This document shows positions 17,128 through 26,237 of a DNA stretch of 64,000 nucleotides, in pieces. The translations under genes were made by a program, and so were the position numbers. The stretch spans positions 1,302,001-1,366,000 of the forward strand of contig NZ_CP009755.1 in assembly GCF_000772085.1 (NCBI RefSeq). The letters run 5' to 3'. The stretch's first letter is position 1, and the number at the start of each line of letters is the position of its first letter. A model generated the notes under the pieces. That model saw only the letters and a list, made by a program, of their open reading frames with translations. It was not told where the DNA came from and ran no database searches. This stretch comes from Curtobacterium sp. MR_MD2014 (GTDB lineage: Bacteria > Actinomycetota > Actinomycetes > Actinomycetales > Microbacteriaceae).

Positions 17128-17404
17128 GACGGACGGGAGGCACGGTGCGGGCTCGCACCGTGCCTCCCGTCCGTCGCGTGGTGCGGTGCGCTCCCGCACA
17201 ACGGAACACACGTCGCGCCAAGTGTTTCCGTGGCGCGACGTGCTTTCGGTTGTGCCGCGCCCCCGCGTGATCCGTCGCCGGACGGGAGGCGCGGGGCAGG
17301 GTGGCACCGTGCCTCCCGTCCGTCGCGTGGTGCGGCGTGCTCCTGCACAACGGAACGCACGTCGCGCCGTGTGTTCCCGTGGCGCGACGTGCCTTCGGTT
17401 GTGC
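17128..17404. repeat. Tandemly duplicated compound palindrome module (GGGAGG hairpins c and d)
   Basis: The 357-bp gap 17104-17460 is largely this block. Unit 1 is a perfect 22-bp GGGAGG-family hairpin (17128-17175), a CGCGTGGTGCGG linker and a 25-bp inverted repeat starting GCACAACGGAAC (17196-17255). Unit 2 repeats the order: hairpin 17280-17321 and inverted repeat 17345-17404. The linkers are almost identical, so the module was duplicated as a whole. It separates two convergent genes. The remaining 56 bases show only CG-rich sequence. Confidence 0.8.
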
Positions 17405-17460
17405 TCCAGCGCCGCGCGCCGCGACCCCGCAGCCGCGCCGCGCGCCCCGCGCCGCGTGCG

Positions 17461-18783
17461 CTACCGCGCCTCGATCGCGGGCAGCGGCACGTGGTGCCGC
17501 ATCCGCACCGCCAGGTGCAGCCCGCCCCGCCGTGCGAGCACGACGCCGGCGACGACCGCCGCCACCGCGGGGACGCCCCCGGCGACCACCATGCCGACGT
17601 GCGCGCCGAAGTGGTCGACGACCTGCCCCATGACCGGCCCGCCCACGGCCTGGCCGCCGAGCAGCACGAGCACGTAGAGCGACATCACCCGGCCTCGGAT
17701 CGCGACGTTCGACGACAGCTGCACGAGCGAGTTCGACGCCGTCATGAACAGCAGTTGTGACATCCCGACCGCGACGAGCGCCACGGTGAACGGCGCGATC
17801 ACCGGGATCGAGCCGCTCACGACGAGCAGCACGCCCGTCCAGAACACCCCGCCGACGATCGTCCGCAGCCGCACGGTCGCGCGCCTGGTCGAGAGCAGCG
17901 CCCCGGCCAGGGCTCCGACCGCGACCGCGGAGTTGAACACCCCGTAGCCGCCCGCGCCCACGTCGTAGACCTCGGACGCGAAGGCCGAGAGCAGCACCGG
18001 CATCGTCAGGGCGAACACCGAGAAGAACGCCATGAGCACGACCGGCACCAGGATCGTCGGCTTCCGGACGGCGTAGCGCAGGCCCTCGACGAGCTGTCCC
18101 TTGGCGCGCGGCATCGGCGGGGTCCGGTGGAGCTCCGAGGTCCGGAGGAACCCGAGCGTCACGACCACGGCGACGCAGGCGATCGCGTTCACCCCGAACG
18201 ACCACCCCGCCCCGACGGCGACGAGCAGCGCTCCGGACAGCGCGGGCCCGATCATCCCGCCGAGCTGGAACACGCTCGAGTTGACGCTGATCGCGTTCCG
18301 CAGGTGCTGGTGCCCGACGATCTCGGTGACGAAGACCTGCCGCGCGGGGTTGTCGATGACGGTGACCATCCCGACCAGGAACGCGATGACCCAGATGTGC
18401 CACGCCTCGACCACGCCGGTGAGGGTCAGGACGGCGAGCAGTGCGGAGAGCACCGCGAAGGCGCCCTGGGTGAGCATCATGAGCGCGCGCTTCGAGAACC
18501 GGTCGACGAGCACCCCGCCCCAGAGCCCGAAGAACAGCATCGGCGCGAACTGGCACGCGACGGTGATGCCGACCTGCGCGACGGAGCCGGTGAGCTGCAG
18601 GACGAGCCAGTCCTGCGCGATCCGCTGCATCCAGCCCGCGGTCATCGCCACGAGGTTGGTCGCGGTGAACAGCCGGAAGTTGGGGACCGACAGGGCGATG
18701 AGGGTGTGCCGCCACGGTGGACGCTCGGCCTGGATCGGGAGTGGTTCGGTGGGTGGAGGGAGGGTCGTCGATGACGCACTCAC
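17461..18783 (-). CDS. MFS transporter (enterobactin exporter-like, DHA3 type)
   Basis: 440 residues from GTG 18783 (VSASSTTLPPPTEP). About 12 hydrophobic segments; FSVPNFRLFTATNLVAM-like start, GLWGGVLVDRFSKRALM as the loop 2-3 MFS motif and MIGPALSGALLVAVG in the middle. This pattern fits the EntS/MdtG-like DHA3 branch, proton-driven export of small molecules; substrate unknown. It is divergent from a LysR-family regulator with a symmetrical 10-bp repeat between them, so drug or metabolite efflux under LysR control is likely. Confidence 0.88.
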   Translation of the reverse strand: MSASSTTLPPPTEPLPIQAERPPWRHTLIALSVPNFRLFTATNLVAMTAGWMQRIAQDWLVLQLTGSVAQVGITVACQFAPMLFFGLWGGVLVDRFSKRALMMLTQGAFAVLSALLAVLTLTGVVEAWHIWVIAFLVGMVTVIDNPARQVFVTEIVGHQHLRNAISVNSSVFQLGGMIGPALSGALLVAVGAGWSFGVNAIACVAVVVTLGFLRTSELHRTPPMPRAKGQLVEGLRYAVRKPTILVPVVLMAFFSVFALTMPVLLSAFASEVYDVGAGGYGVFNSAVAVGALAGALLSTRRATVRLRTIVGGVFWTGVLLVVSGSIPVIAPFTVALVAVGMSQLLFMTASNSLVQLSSNVAIRGRVMSLYVLVLLGGQAVGGPVMGQVVDHFGAHVGMVVAGGVPAVAAVVAGVVLARRGGLHLAVRMRHHVPLPAIEAR

Positions 18784-18847
18784 GGTGGTGGGGCTCCGGA
18801 TCGTCGGGGGTGGAGTCGGTACCCGTTCGAAACTACGTGGCGCGGGC

Positions 18848-18896
18848 CCATTCGACACCTCTATGGTGGCTATCACTCCATTGCGATGTCGAATGG
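18848..18896. promoter_or_regulatory. Inverted repeat in the divergent MFS/LysR promoter
   Basis: CCATTCGACA (18848-18857) and TGTCGAATGG (18887-18896) are exact inverted copies separated by 29 bases that contain TATCACTCCATTG. Both arms include LysR-type T-N-A features. This is a good candidate for the divergently encoded LysR protein. An ATG at 18886 falls inside it and is therefore not the likely start. Confidence 0.5.
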
Positions 18897-18924
18897 CGGC
18901 GGCCCGTCCGTCGGAGGAGGTCAC

Positions 18925-19782
18925 GTGCTCGACCCGGTGCTGCTCCGCACGTTCCTCGCCGTCGCAGAGACCGGCAGCTTCACGCTCGCCGGGCAGCGCC
19001 TCGGCATCAGCCAGCCGACCGTCTCGCAGCACGTGCGTCGGCTCGAGACCGCGGTGGCGCGGACCCTCGTGGCCCGGGACACCCGCGGGGTGGCGCTCAC
19101 CGACAACGGCGACGCGATGGCCGGGTTCGCCCGCTCGATCCTCGCCGCGCACGCGACCGCCGACGCCTACTTCTCCGGGGCCGCGACCCGCGGCCGGCTC
19201 CGCTTCGGTGCGGCGGACGACCTCGCGATCACCCAGCTGCCGCGCATCCTGCGGGACTTCCGCCGGCTGCACCCGCAGGTGAACCTCGAGCTGACGGTGA
19301 ACCAGTCCGCGCCGCTCCTCCGCCGGGTGCACGCGGGTCAGCTCGACCTCGTGTTCATCAAGCAGACCGCGGGGGAGTCCGCCGAGGGCACCCGCGTCGC
19401 GACCGACCAGATGGTGTGGATGGCGCAGGACGGCATCGCGCTCGAAGCCGACGAGCCCGTCCCGCTGATCGCGTACCAGGCGCCGAGCATCAGCCGGCAG
19501 ATGGCGATCGACGCCCTCGAGTCCGCCGGGCGCACCTGGCGGATCACCTGCAACACCCGTGACGTGAACGGCGTGCTCGCGGCGGTCCGGGCGGGCATCG
19601 GGGTCGCGGTGTTCCCGCACTCGCTGATCCCGGCCGACCTCGTGAAGGTGTCGCAGCGGCTCTCGCTGCCCGACCTGCCCGCCGTCGACTACGTGCTCAT
19701 CGCGAACCCGACCGTGCAGCGCGAGCCGATCGACGCCCTGACGAGCGCGATCCTGTCCCGCGGGGTCGTCCGCGCCGTCTGA
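18925..19782 (+). CDS. LysR-family transcriptional regulator
   Basis: 285 residues from GTG 18925, which has an excellent GGAGG at 5-bp spacing. The upstream ATG 18886 lies within the putative operator. N-terminal HTH LAGQRLGISQPTVSQHVRRL (about 22-42), then an effector domain with RLRFGAADDLAITQLPRILR and a C-terminal GIGVAVFPHS. The location opposite an MFS exporter suggests it regulates that exporter. No effector can be inferred. Confidence 0.9.
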   Translation: MLDPVLLRTFLAVAETGSFTLAGQRLGISQPTVSQHVRRLETAVARTLVARDTRGVALTDNGDAMAGFARSILAAHATADAYFSGAATRGRLRFGAADDLAITQLPRILRDFRRLHPQVNLELTVNQSAPLLRRVHAGQLDLVFIKQTAGESAEGTRVATDQMVWMAQDGIALEADEPVPLIAYQAPSISRQMAIDALESAGRTWRITCNTRDVNGVLAAVRAGIGVAVFPHSLIPADLVKVSQRLSLPDLPAVDYVLIANPTVQREPIDALTSAILSRGVVRAV

Positions 19783-19785
19783 GCG

Positions 19786-21054
19786 CTACGGCGCGAGGGT
19801 CGGCGTCGTCCCCGTGCCGGTGAGGTCGGGCAGCGTCACGCCGGCGGGTGCCAGCAGCGCCGCGGCGACCGCCCAGAGGAGCACGAGCGTGCCGACACCG
19901 CCGAGCACCGCCCCGAGGAGCGCCACCGGTCGCTGCCACGTCGCCGCGGGGGTCCGGAGGGCCGTCACCGACAGTGCGAGGGCGAGCACCCCGAGGACCA
20001 GTCCGGTCGCGTGCACCGTCGCCGGCGCCGTGAACCACGAGGCGGCGAGGGCGAGGGCGGCGACACCGGTCACGGCGCCGAGCACGGCTGCCGGGGTCGC
20101 CCCGATCGCGGTGCGGCTGCGGTCGCGGGACGTCCGACGGTCGGCCTGGAGGCCCTGCTCACCGGCGTCGTGCCCGCCCACCTCGGCCTCGGTGCCGGTG
20201 CGAGCCGCGGCCGGTCCCGACCGGCGACCCCGCCGGTAGGGCGCGGACACACCGCCGGTGACCGGGGCACCGGCTGCCGACGGCCCGGCCGCCGCCGTGG
20301 GTGCGGCAGCCGCTGCCGTGGGCACGGCGGCCGCCGGCGTCGACGCGGCGGCGGGTCCGCCCGGGAAGACCGACGGTGCCTGGACGGTGGGCGCGGCGGG
20401 CGCTGCGATGACGGCGTCGAAGCCGGACGGCACGGGGTCGACGACGGTCGGCCGCGGTGCCTGCTGCCGGGCGAAGCGCGCCGGCGTGCGGTACCCGATC
20501 GGTCCGGAGGGCTCGGGTTCCGCGCCCTCGACCAGGACGTGCTCGAGTCCGGGGACCGAGAAGCGGGGCTGTCCGACGACGGGGGCGGCGGGAGCGGGGG
20601 GCTGCACCGGTGCCGGGGCGTGGGCGCTGTGCGTCGGGTCGACCGGCGGAGTGAGGGGGCCGCCCGACTCGGCGGCGTCGACGGGGGACACCGGCAGGGG
20701 TGCGGTGTCGAACGGCGGCACCTGCACCGTGGGCGAGGTCGGGGCCGGCGGGAGCAGGTGCTCCTGCGGCGGGTAGTCGGGCACGACGACGTCGACGGCG
20801 GGCAGCGCGTCGGTCGGGTCCTGCGGCAGCGTCGGACCTGCCGCACCCGGCATCCCGGGGGTGACCACGGGGACGGCCGCGACCGCGTCGAGGACGGGTG
20901 CCTGCGGGGCGGGGGCGAGTGGTGCCTCCCGGCCGACGGCGGTGTCCTCGGGGGGTGCGACGACCCACGCAGGGACCGCTCGACGCGGCCGGTCTCGGTC
21001 CGGCATGCGGTGCGACGCCACTCGTGCTCCCTCGCTCTTCTGATCCATCGTCAT
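19786..21054 (-). CDS. Pro/Ala-rich protein with C-terminal membrane segments
   Basis: 422 residues from ATG 21054 (MTMDQKSEG; an ATG two codons on is equally possible). Residues 1-300 are low-complexity Pro/Ala/Val and probably disordered and cytoplasmic. A short basic stretch (RRTSRDRSRTAIG) precedes three or four hydrophobic segments: AAVLGAVTGVAALALAASW, HATGLVLGVLALALSVTAL and VALLGAVLGGVGTLVLLW. Similar DUF4190-like tails occur in actinobacterial membrane proteins. I do not recognise the function. The amino acid composition matches the host, so there is no sign of transfer. Confidence 0.7.
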   Translation of the reverse strand: MTMDQKSEGARVASHRMPDRDRPRRAVPAWVVAPPEDTAVGREAPLAPAPQAPVLDAVAAVPVVTPGMPGAAGPTLPQDPTDALPAVDVVVPDYPPQEHLLPPAPTSPTVQVPPFDTAPLPVSPVDAAESGGPLTPPVDPTHSAHAPAPVQPPAPAAPVVGQPRFSVPGLEHVLVEGAEPEPSGPIGYRTPARFARQQAPRPTVVDPVPSGFDAVIAAPAAPTVQAPSVFPGGPAAASTPAAAVPTAAAAAPTAAAGPSAAGAPVTGGVSAPYRRGRRSGPAAARTGTEAEVGGHDAGEQGLQADRRTSRDRSRTAIGATPAAVLGAVTGVAALALAASWFTAPATVHATGLVLGVLALALSVTALRTPAATWQRPVALLGAVLGGVGTLVLLWAVAAALLAPAGVTLPDLTGTGTTPTLAP

Positions 21055-21147
21055 TTCTATCCGCGTGCATGGACCGCTGCGCAGCCCCAGTTCCGGGGTC
21101 GCGCAGTCCACTTCGCGCAGGATGCCTCGCGGCCGGGGCTCGCGAGA

Positions 21148-21213
21148 CGCAACGAAGGCGGCTCCGCGCCGAGCTGTACCGCTGCGGGGAACCGCCTTCG
21201 TGGCGTGTTGCGG
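21148..21213. terminator. Long imperfect hairpin after the reductase gene
   Basis: ACGAAGGCGG (21152-21161) pairs with CCGCCTTCGT (21192-21201), with outer CGCAAC/GTTGCG arms. It lies 10-75 bases beyond the minus-strand stop at 21223. Probable terminator. A weaker GC-rich fold precedes it at about 21080-21140. Confidence 0.5.
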
Positions 21214-21222
21214 AGGTGGGGG

Positions 21223-21870
21223 CTACATGTCGCGGTAGCGCTCCGCCTCGGCGAGCTTCGCCCGGAGCTCGTCGGCGGTGTACCGCGTGACGTACCCGGG
21301 GGTGTCGCGCTGGATGCGCCAGCCCTCGGCGAGGGGGCCCGCGTCGACCACGTCGAACCCGAACTCGTCGATCAGGTCGGAGACGACCCGCTTGGCGTCG
21401 GCGTCGTCGCCCGCGACCACCAGGGCGCGGCGGTCGGGGGTGCCGGCGGGGGTGGCCTCGTCGGTCAGCGCCGTGGCGGCGATGTGGTTGAACGCCTTGA
21501 CGACCCGGGCACCGCGCAGGTGGTCCTGCAGGAGCTCGGCGGTGGTCGTCGTCTCCTCGTCGAGGGACGTGATGTGGCCGTCACGCTGCGGGTAGTAGTT
21601 GTTGGTGTCGATGACGACCTTGCCGACCAGGGGTTCGACCGGGATCGTCTCGATCGCCGCGAGCGGGGTGGTCACGACGACGATGTCGCCCGCTGCTGCC
21701 GCCTCGTCGCGGGTGGCCGCGCGGGCGTGCTCGCCGAGCTCCGAGACCAGGTCCTGCAGGGTCTCGGGGCCGCGCGAGTTGGCGATCACGACGTCGTGGC
21801 CGTGCTGCACGGCGAGGCGCGCGAGCTGGGATCCGATGTTGCCTGCTCCGATGATGCCGATCGTTGTCAT
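21223..21870 (-). CDS. NADP-dependent F420 reductase-like protein
   Basis: 215 residues from ATG 21870 (MTTIGIIGAGNIGSQLARLA). The Rossmann motif GIIGAGNIGS and VVIANSRGPETLQ, where Ser-Arg is typical of NADP(H) preference, place it in the F420H2:NADP oxidoreductase/NADP-binding family. KVVIDTNNYYP and KAFNHIAA fit the same family. Whether it uses F420 or is a general NADP reductase cannot be told. The 100-bp gap to the divergent GNAT gene holds the promoters. Confidence 0.85.
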   Translation of the reverse strand: MTTIGIIGAGNIGSQLARLAVQHGHDVVIANSRGPETLQDLVSELGEHARAATRDEAAAAGDIVVVTTPLAAIETIPVEPLVGKVVIDTNNYYPQRDGHITSLDEETTTTAELLQDHLRGARVVKAFNHIAATALTDEATPAGTPDRRALVVAGDDADAKRVVSDLIDEFGFDVVDAGPLAEGWRIQRDTPGYVTRYTADELRAKLAEAERYRDM

Positions 21871-21970
21871 GCGGTCGTGCAACGCGGCGCCGAGCAGTGC
21901 ATTCCCACCGGCGGTCGCCCCGGGCCGTCGTCGCCGTGCGGCCGCTGCCCGTCGGGTGCATGATGGCGCC

Positions 21971-22267
21971 ATGGCCCACGAGTTCCGCGACGAAGCCGAC
22001 CGCGACCGCTACGCGATGTACGTCGACGGCGAGCTCGTGAGCGTGCTCGACTACCGGGCCGCGGAGGACGCCGTGTCGTTCCCGCACACGTACACGGTCC
22101 CGAGCCACCGCGGGCACGGCTACGCGGCGGAGCTCGTCGCGCACGCCGTCGCCGACGTCGAGGCGAGGACCACGAAGCGCATCGTGCCGATGTGCTGGTT
22201 CGTCGGCAAGTGGTTCGACGAACACCCCGAGAAGGCCGACCTGCTCAGCCGCGGCACCGCGGACTGA
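21971..22267 (+). CDS. Small GNAT-fold acetyltransferase-like protein (YidJ/PF14542 type)
   Basis: 98 residues from ATG 21971 (MAHEFRDEADRDRYAMYVDG). HTYTVPSHRGHGYAAELVAHA contains the acetyl-CoA pyrophosphate loop R-G-H-G-Y-A, and VPMCWFVGKWFDEHPEKADL is the typical end of this short GNAT group. At under 100 residues it has only the core fold, as usual for the family. Its target is unknown. The 56-bp gap to the next gene makes co-transcription possible. Confidence 0.85.
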   Translation: MAHEFRDEADRDRYAMYVDGELVSVLDYRAAEDAVSFPHTYTVPSHRGHGYAAELVAHAVADVEARTTKRIVPMCWFVGKWFDEHPEKADLLSRGTAD

Positions 22268-22323
22268 CCCACCCCACGCTCCGGCCGCAGCGTCGCGGCC
22301 GCACCCGAGCACCCGGAGGCACC

Positions 22324-22785
22324 GTGCCCACGATCACCCCGTTCCTCTGGTTCGACGACCAGGCCGAACAGGCCGCCACGACCTACACGTCGCTCTTCCC
22401 GGACAGTCGGGTCGACAGCGTCGCCCGGACGCCGGACGGCACCGCCCTCGTCGTCGAGTTCACGCTCCTCGGTCAGCCGTACCGGGCGATGAACGGCGGC
22501 CCGGGGCACCCGCACACCGACGCCGTGTCCTTCCAGGTCGACGTCGACACGCAGGACGAGCTCGACCGGGTGTGGGACGCGCTCCTCGCCGACGGCGGCC
22601 GACCGCTCGCGTGCGGGTGGCTGCACGACCGCTGGGGTCTGACGTGGCAGGTGACCCCGTCGATGATGGGCGACCTGATGACCGGCGGCGGTGACCCCGA
22701 GGCCAACGCCCGGGTGTTCAAGGCGATGCAGGACATGGTCAAGCTCGACATCCCCGCGCTGCAGGCCGCAGCCGCCGGTCACTGA
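22324..22785 (+). CDS. VOC/PhnB-like protein (3-demethylubiquinone methyltransferase-like fold)
   Basis: 153 residues from GTG 22324 with GGAGGCACC upstream. TPFLWFDDQAEQAATTYTSL and a late TWQVTPSMMGDLM match the PhnB/YjdN branch of the VOC superfamily; members are widely annotated as 3-demethylubiquinone-9 methyltransferase although that activity is not established. Actinobacteria make no ubiquinone, so that label should not be taken literally. Function unknown. Confidence 0.88.
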   Translation: MPTITPFLWFDDQAEQAATTYTSLFPDSRVDSVARTPDGTALVVEFTLLGQPYRAMNGGPGHPHTDAVSFQVDVDTQDELDRVWDALLADGGRPLACGWLHDRWGLTWQVTPSMMGDLMTGGGDPEANARVFKAMQDMVKLDIPALQAAAAGH

Positions 22786-22872
22786 GGGGGAGCAGCCCGT
22801 GACCGCCGGTAGGGTGGCGGCACCCACCAGCGCCGAGCACCCGGCGCACGCAGTGACAGGCTGGAGAACGCG

Positions 22873-23409
22873 ATGAGCAGCCCGAGCTCGGCGGTCCGTG
22901 ACGGCGGACGCCCCGACGACGAGGTCCGCAACGGCGACATCGGACGCGCCTACACCGAACTCGCCCGCATCACGCGACGTGCGAGCATCCGGGCGCGCGG
23001 CGACGACCTCGTGCTCAGCGTCGTCGACCAGTCCCTCGTCGACTTCGTCGTGCAGCACCCCGGGTGCATGGCGATCGACATCGCCCGGTACCTGCGGCTC
23101 AACCGCTCGACGATCTCGCGGCAGCTGTCCGGCCTGCTCGCGGCGGGGCTCGTGCGGACCACCGACGGCGGCTCCGGCAACGCGAAGCCCCTCGAGGCGA
23201 CCGACGCCGGCCGTGCCGCCCTCGACCGCTCGGTGCGCCTGCACCGCGACGCGCTCGAGGAACGGCTCGCCGACTGGTCGGACGACGACATCGCGCTCCT
23301 CGCCGGGCTGCTCGAACGACTCGGCGCCGCCGACGAGGCCGGTCTGCCGATGCCCGCACGCGCGACCCCGGACGGCCACGCCGGTACGGACGGTCCCGAC
23401 GCCCCGTGA
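22873..23409 (+). CDS. MarR-family regulator
   Basis: 178 residues, ATG 22873 with GGAGAACGCG upstream and a TAGGGT -10-like box at about 22811. Winged HTH: CMAIDIARYLRLNRSTISRQ (recognition helix) and a wing with TTDGGSGNAKPLEATDAG. The C-terminal 20 residues are disordered. Its stop overlaps the GTG of the phosphodiesterase gene (GTGA), so both are co-translated; regulation of that gene or its own expression is likely, ligand unknown. Confidence 0.88.
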   Translation: MSSPSSAVRDGGRPDDEVRNGDIGRAYTELARITRRASIRARGDDLVLSVVDQSLVDFVVQHPGCMAIDIARYLRLNRSTISRQLSGLLAAGLVRTTDGGSGNAKPLEATDAGRAALDRSVRLHRDALEERLADWSDDDIALLAGLLERLGAADEAGLPMPARATPDGHAGTDGPDAP

Positions 23410-23915
23410 CCACCTCGTTCGTCCTGCTCTCCGACACCCACCTGCCGAAGCGCGCGAAGGACCTGCCGGCTGGGCTCTGGGCGGACGTCGACGCGGCGGA
23501 CCTCGTCGTGCACGCGGGGGACTGGGTCGACCTCGCCACCCTCGACGCCGTGCAGGGTCGGTCCCGTCGGTTCGAGGGCGTCCGCGGCAACAACGACGGC
23601 CCCGAGTTCGACGACCGGCTGCCGCTGGTGGCCCGCTTCACGGTGGAGGACCTCCGCTTCGCCCTGGTGCACGAGACCGGTGCGGCGACGGGTCGCGAGC
23701 GCCGGGCGGACGCCGCGTACCCGGACACCGACGTGCTCGTGTTCGGGCACTCGCACATACCGTGGGACTCGGTCGCGCCGTCGGGGATGCGCCTGCTCAA
23801 CCCCGGGTCGCCGACGGACCGCCGCAGGCAGCCCGACTTCACGTGGATGCGGGGCACGGTGGACGGGCGTGCGCTGACGGTCGAGACGGTCCGGCTGCCG
23901 CCGGCGGCGCGCTGA
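23406..23915 (+). CDS. YfcE/MJ0936-type metallophosphoesterase
   Basis: 169 residues from GTG 23406, overlapping the MarR stop. Calcineurin-like phosphoesterase motifs are complete: LLSDTHLP (D-x-H), HAGDWVD (GD), GNNDG (GN-D/H), then VHET and FGHSHIPW (GHSH) for the two-metal site. This short type hydrolyses phosphodiesters in vitro; the natural substrate is not known. A degenerate GGGAGG-family hairpin follows. Confidence 0.92.
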   Translation: MTTSFVLLSDTHLPKRAKDLPAGLWADVDAADLVVHAGDWVDLATLDAVQGRSRRFEGVRGNNDGPEFDDRLPLVARFTVEDLRFALVHETGAATGRERRADAAYPDTDVLVFGHSHIPWDSVAPSGMRLLNPGSPTDRRRQPDFTWMRGTVDGRALTVETVRLPPAAR

Positions 23916-23965
23916 CGCGACCGCACGACCACCGGACGGGCGAGTCGGCAGACGGGGGACCCACC

Positions 23966-24012
23966 GGACGGGAGGCACGGCTCGGGTCCGCCCCGTGCCT
24001 CCCGACCGTCCC
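23966..24012. terminator. GGGAGG-family hairpin (copy e) between convergent genes
   Basis: GGACGGGAGGCACGG pairs with CCGTGCCTCCCG plus a slightly degenerate outer arm (GACCGTCC). It lies between the converging phosphodiesterase and thiD stops. Confidence 0.65.
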
Positions 24013-24039
24013 GTGCCGCGTGCGACAGCCGTGGTCCGG

Positions 24040-25572
24040 TCAGTCGCGCTGCATCGGCGGGGCCGACGGGTCCACCTGTTCCGTCGGCATCCGGAAGAAC
24101 GCGAGCTCCCACTCGGTCGACCGTCGGTGCACCCGCGCCATCCGCCCCCGCTCGGACGGGTCCGCGGCGGCCGCGAGCGCCTCGACGCGCGCGGTCGCCT
24201 CGGCGCTCGCCGCAGCGAACGCCGGGTCGCCGTACGCGCCGAGCCAGTCCGCGAAGGGGTGTCCCTCCGGGGCGCGGCCGAGCTGCGTGCCGACCCAGGC
24301 GTAGACCCGGAAGCACGGCAGCACGGCGGCGGCGAGCACCGCGACCGACCCGCTGTCGGCCGCGGCCTGCAGGTGGGCGAGGTACCCGGCGCACGTCGGG
24401 TGGACCGGGTCGTCGGCGTGCGTGCCCGCCAGGCGGCGGTGGTGCAGGTCGCGTGCCTCGTCGGCACAGCCCGCGGCGGCCGAGGCCCAGAACGCCGCGG
24501 GCTCGCCGTCCGTGGTGGCGGCCAGCCGTCGCAGGTGCTGCTCGTAGGCCCGCAGGTAGTGGACGTCCTGCGCGAGGTACCGGGCGAACACGTCCCCGTC
24601 GAGCGTGCCGTCACGCAGGCCCTCGAGGAAGGAGCACGAGAGCGTCCGGTCGAGGGTCTCGGCGACGTCCGCCCACCACCGGTCCGTCCAGGTCGTCGCG
24701 GGGAGCGCGGCACGGGTGAGCGCACCGTGGTCGACCGGTCCGTTGCCCGTCCCCACCCGGAGCGCGTCGGCGCCACGGAGTGCGGCGGTGAGCCACGTCT
24801 TCGCCCCGCCGACAGCGAGCTCCCAGTCGCCGTCCCGTGCAGCGAGCGTCGCGATCGCGCTCGACAGGGAGCACCCCGTTCCGTGCGTGTTGGTCGTCGC
24901 GATGCGCGGACCGCGGAAGGTGCGGGCGGAGCCGTCGGGCCGGACGAGCACGTCGTCGGCGGTCGGCCCCGTGTCGTGCCCGCCCTTCGCGAGCACCAGG
25001 ACGTCCCACCGACGGGCCACGAGCCGTGCGGCCTCGAGGGGCGTCGGTGCGGTGCCCCCGGCGAGCGCGACGAGGTCGGTCAGCTCCGCGCGGTTCGGGG
25101 TCACGAGGTCGGCGAGCGCGAGCAGGTCGCCCATCGCGGCGGTCGCCTGCCGGTCGAGCAGCCGGTCGCCGCTCGTGGCCACCATCACCGGGTCCACGAC
25201 GACCACGGGCGGGCGGTGTTCGCGGAGCCAGTCCGTGACCGTGCGGACGACGTCGACGGTGCCGAGCATCCCGATCTTGACGGCGTCGACCACCACGTCG
25301 TCCGACACGGCGTCGAGCTGGTCGCGGAGGAACCCGACGTCGGGGACGTGCACCGACCGCACGCCGTGGGTGTTCTGCGCGACCAGGGCCGTCACGACGC
25401 CCATGCCGTAGCCGTCGTGCGCCGTGATCGCCTTGAGGTCCGCGTGGAGTCCGGCGCCGCCCGTCGGGTCGGTGCCCGCGATGCTGAGGACCCGCGGCAC
25501 GTGCGGCCGCCCCGGCACCCGCACCGGCACCGGCGGCGACGTCGAGCCCACGGCGGGCTCGGCGGCGGTCAC
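24040..25572 (-). CDS. thiD: ThiD-TenA fusion: HMP(-P) kinase with thiaminase II-like domain
   Basis: 510 residues from GTG 25572, overlapping the thiE stop. The N-terminal half (about 25-285) is ThiD: LSIAGTDPTGGAGLHADLKA, VVVDPVMVATSGDRLL, VLAKGGH and the anion-hole NTHGTGCSLSSAIA. It phosphorylates hydroxymethylpyrimidine to HMP-PP. The C-terminal half (about 300-510) is TenA-like: CSFLEGLRDGTL, YLAQDVHYLRAYEQHL and LPCFRVYAWVG with the candidate nucleophile Cys, releasing HMP from thiamine breakdown products. The fusion joins salvage and kinase steps. Last gene of the riboswitch-controlled thi operon. Confidence 0.93.
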   Translation of the reverse strand: MTAAEPAVGSTSPPVPVRVPGRPHVPRVLSIAGTDPTGGAGLHADLKAITAHDGYGMGVVTALVAQNTHGVRSVHVPDVGFLRDQLDAVSDDVVVDAVKIGMLGTVDVVRTVTDWLREHRPPVVVVDPVMVATSGDRLLDRQATAAMGDLLALADLVTPNRAELTDLVALAGGTAPTPLEAARLVARRWDVLVLAKGGHDTGPTADDVLVRPDGSARTFRGPRIATTNTHGTGCSLSSAIATLAARDGDWELAVGGAKTWLTAALRGADALRVGTGNGPVDHGALTRAALPATTWTDRWWADVAETLDRTLSCSFLEGLRDGTLDGDVFARYLAQDVHYLRAYEQHLRRLAATTDGEPAAFWASAAAGCADEARDLHHRRLAGTHADDPVHPTCAGYLAHLQAAADSGSVAVLAAAVLPCFRVYAWVGTQLGRAPEGHPFADWLGAYGDPAFAAASAEATARVEALAAAADPSERGRMARVHRRSTEWELAFFRMPTEQVDPSAPPMQRD

Positions 25573-26237
25573 GACCCGCTCCAGGCGCGGAGGTACGCCG
25601 CCGCTGCCGCGTGCGGGTCGGCGGCGGCGCAGATCCCGGACACCACCGCGACACCGGCGACACCGGCCGCACGCAGCGGCGCGACGTCGTCCAGGGTCAC
25701 GCCGCCGATCGCGACGCACGGGACCCCGAGCGGGCGCGCCGCACCGGTGATCCGGGCGACGCCGTCCACGCCGAGCGCCGGCGGGTGGTCCGGCTTCGTC
25801 GAGGTCGGGTGGACGACACCGACGCCGAGCAGGTCGACGGTGCCGCGGGGCAGCTCCGCGAGGGCCGCCAGGTGGGCCGGGGTGTTCGCGGTGAGGCCCA
25901 CGTGGGCGTCCGGGCCGAGGAGCGCCCGGGCGGCCGCGACGGGCAGGTCCGACTGGCCGAGGTGCACGCCCGCGACCCGGTGTCCGGCACGTCGGGCGGC
26001 GAGCGCGACGTCCGTCCGGTCGTCCACCACGACGGTCGCACGGTCCCCGACGGCGTCGGCCACCGCGGCGGTCAGGGCGAGGATGTCGCGGACCGGTGCC
26101 TGCTTGTCGCGCACCTGCACGAGCCGCACCCCGGCGTCGACCGCGGCACGGACGACGCCGAGCACGCCCCTGCCGTGCCGGTCGACGAGCACCGGGTCGG
26201 TGACCAGGTAGACGCCCAGGTCCGTCGGGGCGCTCAC
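25569..26237 (-). CDS. thiE: Thiamine-phosphate synthase ThiE
   Basis: 222 residues from GTG 26237, overlapping thiM. It couples HMP-PP with THZ-P to give thiamine phosphate. The TIM-barrel motifs are [15 protein letters not shown] (the usual K is in RDK), [23 protein letters not shown] and the phosphate loop [22 protein letters not shown] corresponds to the family GPIFPTxTK segment. It sits between thiM and thiD with 4-bp overlaps on both sides, so translation of the three genes is coupled. Confidence 0.95.
   Translation of the reverse strand: MSAPTDLGVYLVTDPVLVDRHGRGVLGVVRAAVDAGVRLVQVRDKQAPVRDILALTAAVADAVGDRATVVVDDRTDVALAARRAGHRVAGVHLGQSDLPVAAARALLGPDAHVGLTANTPAHLAALAELPRGTVDLLGVGVVHPTSTKPDHPPALGVDGVARITGAARPLGVPCVAIGGVTLDDVAPLRAAGVAGVAVVSGICAAADPHAAAAAYLRAWSGS

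Noticed and set aside
18886..18924. ATG 18886 as the LysR start
   Set aside because: It lies in the right arm of a symmetrical operator and lacks a ribosome site. GTG 18925 has GGAGG at ideal distance.
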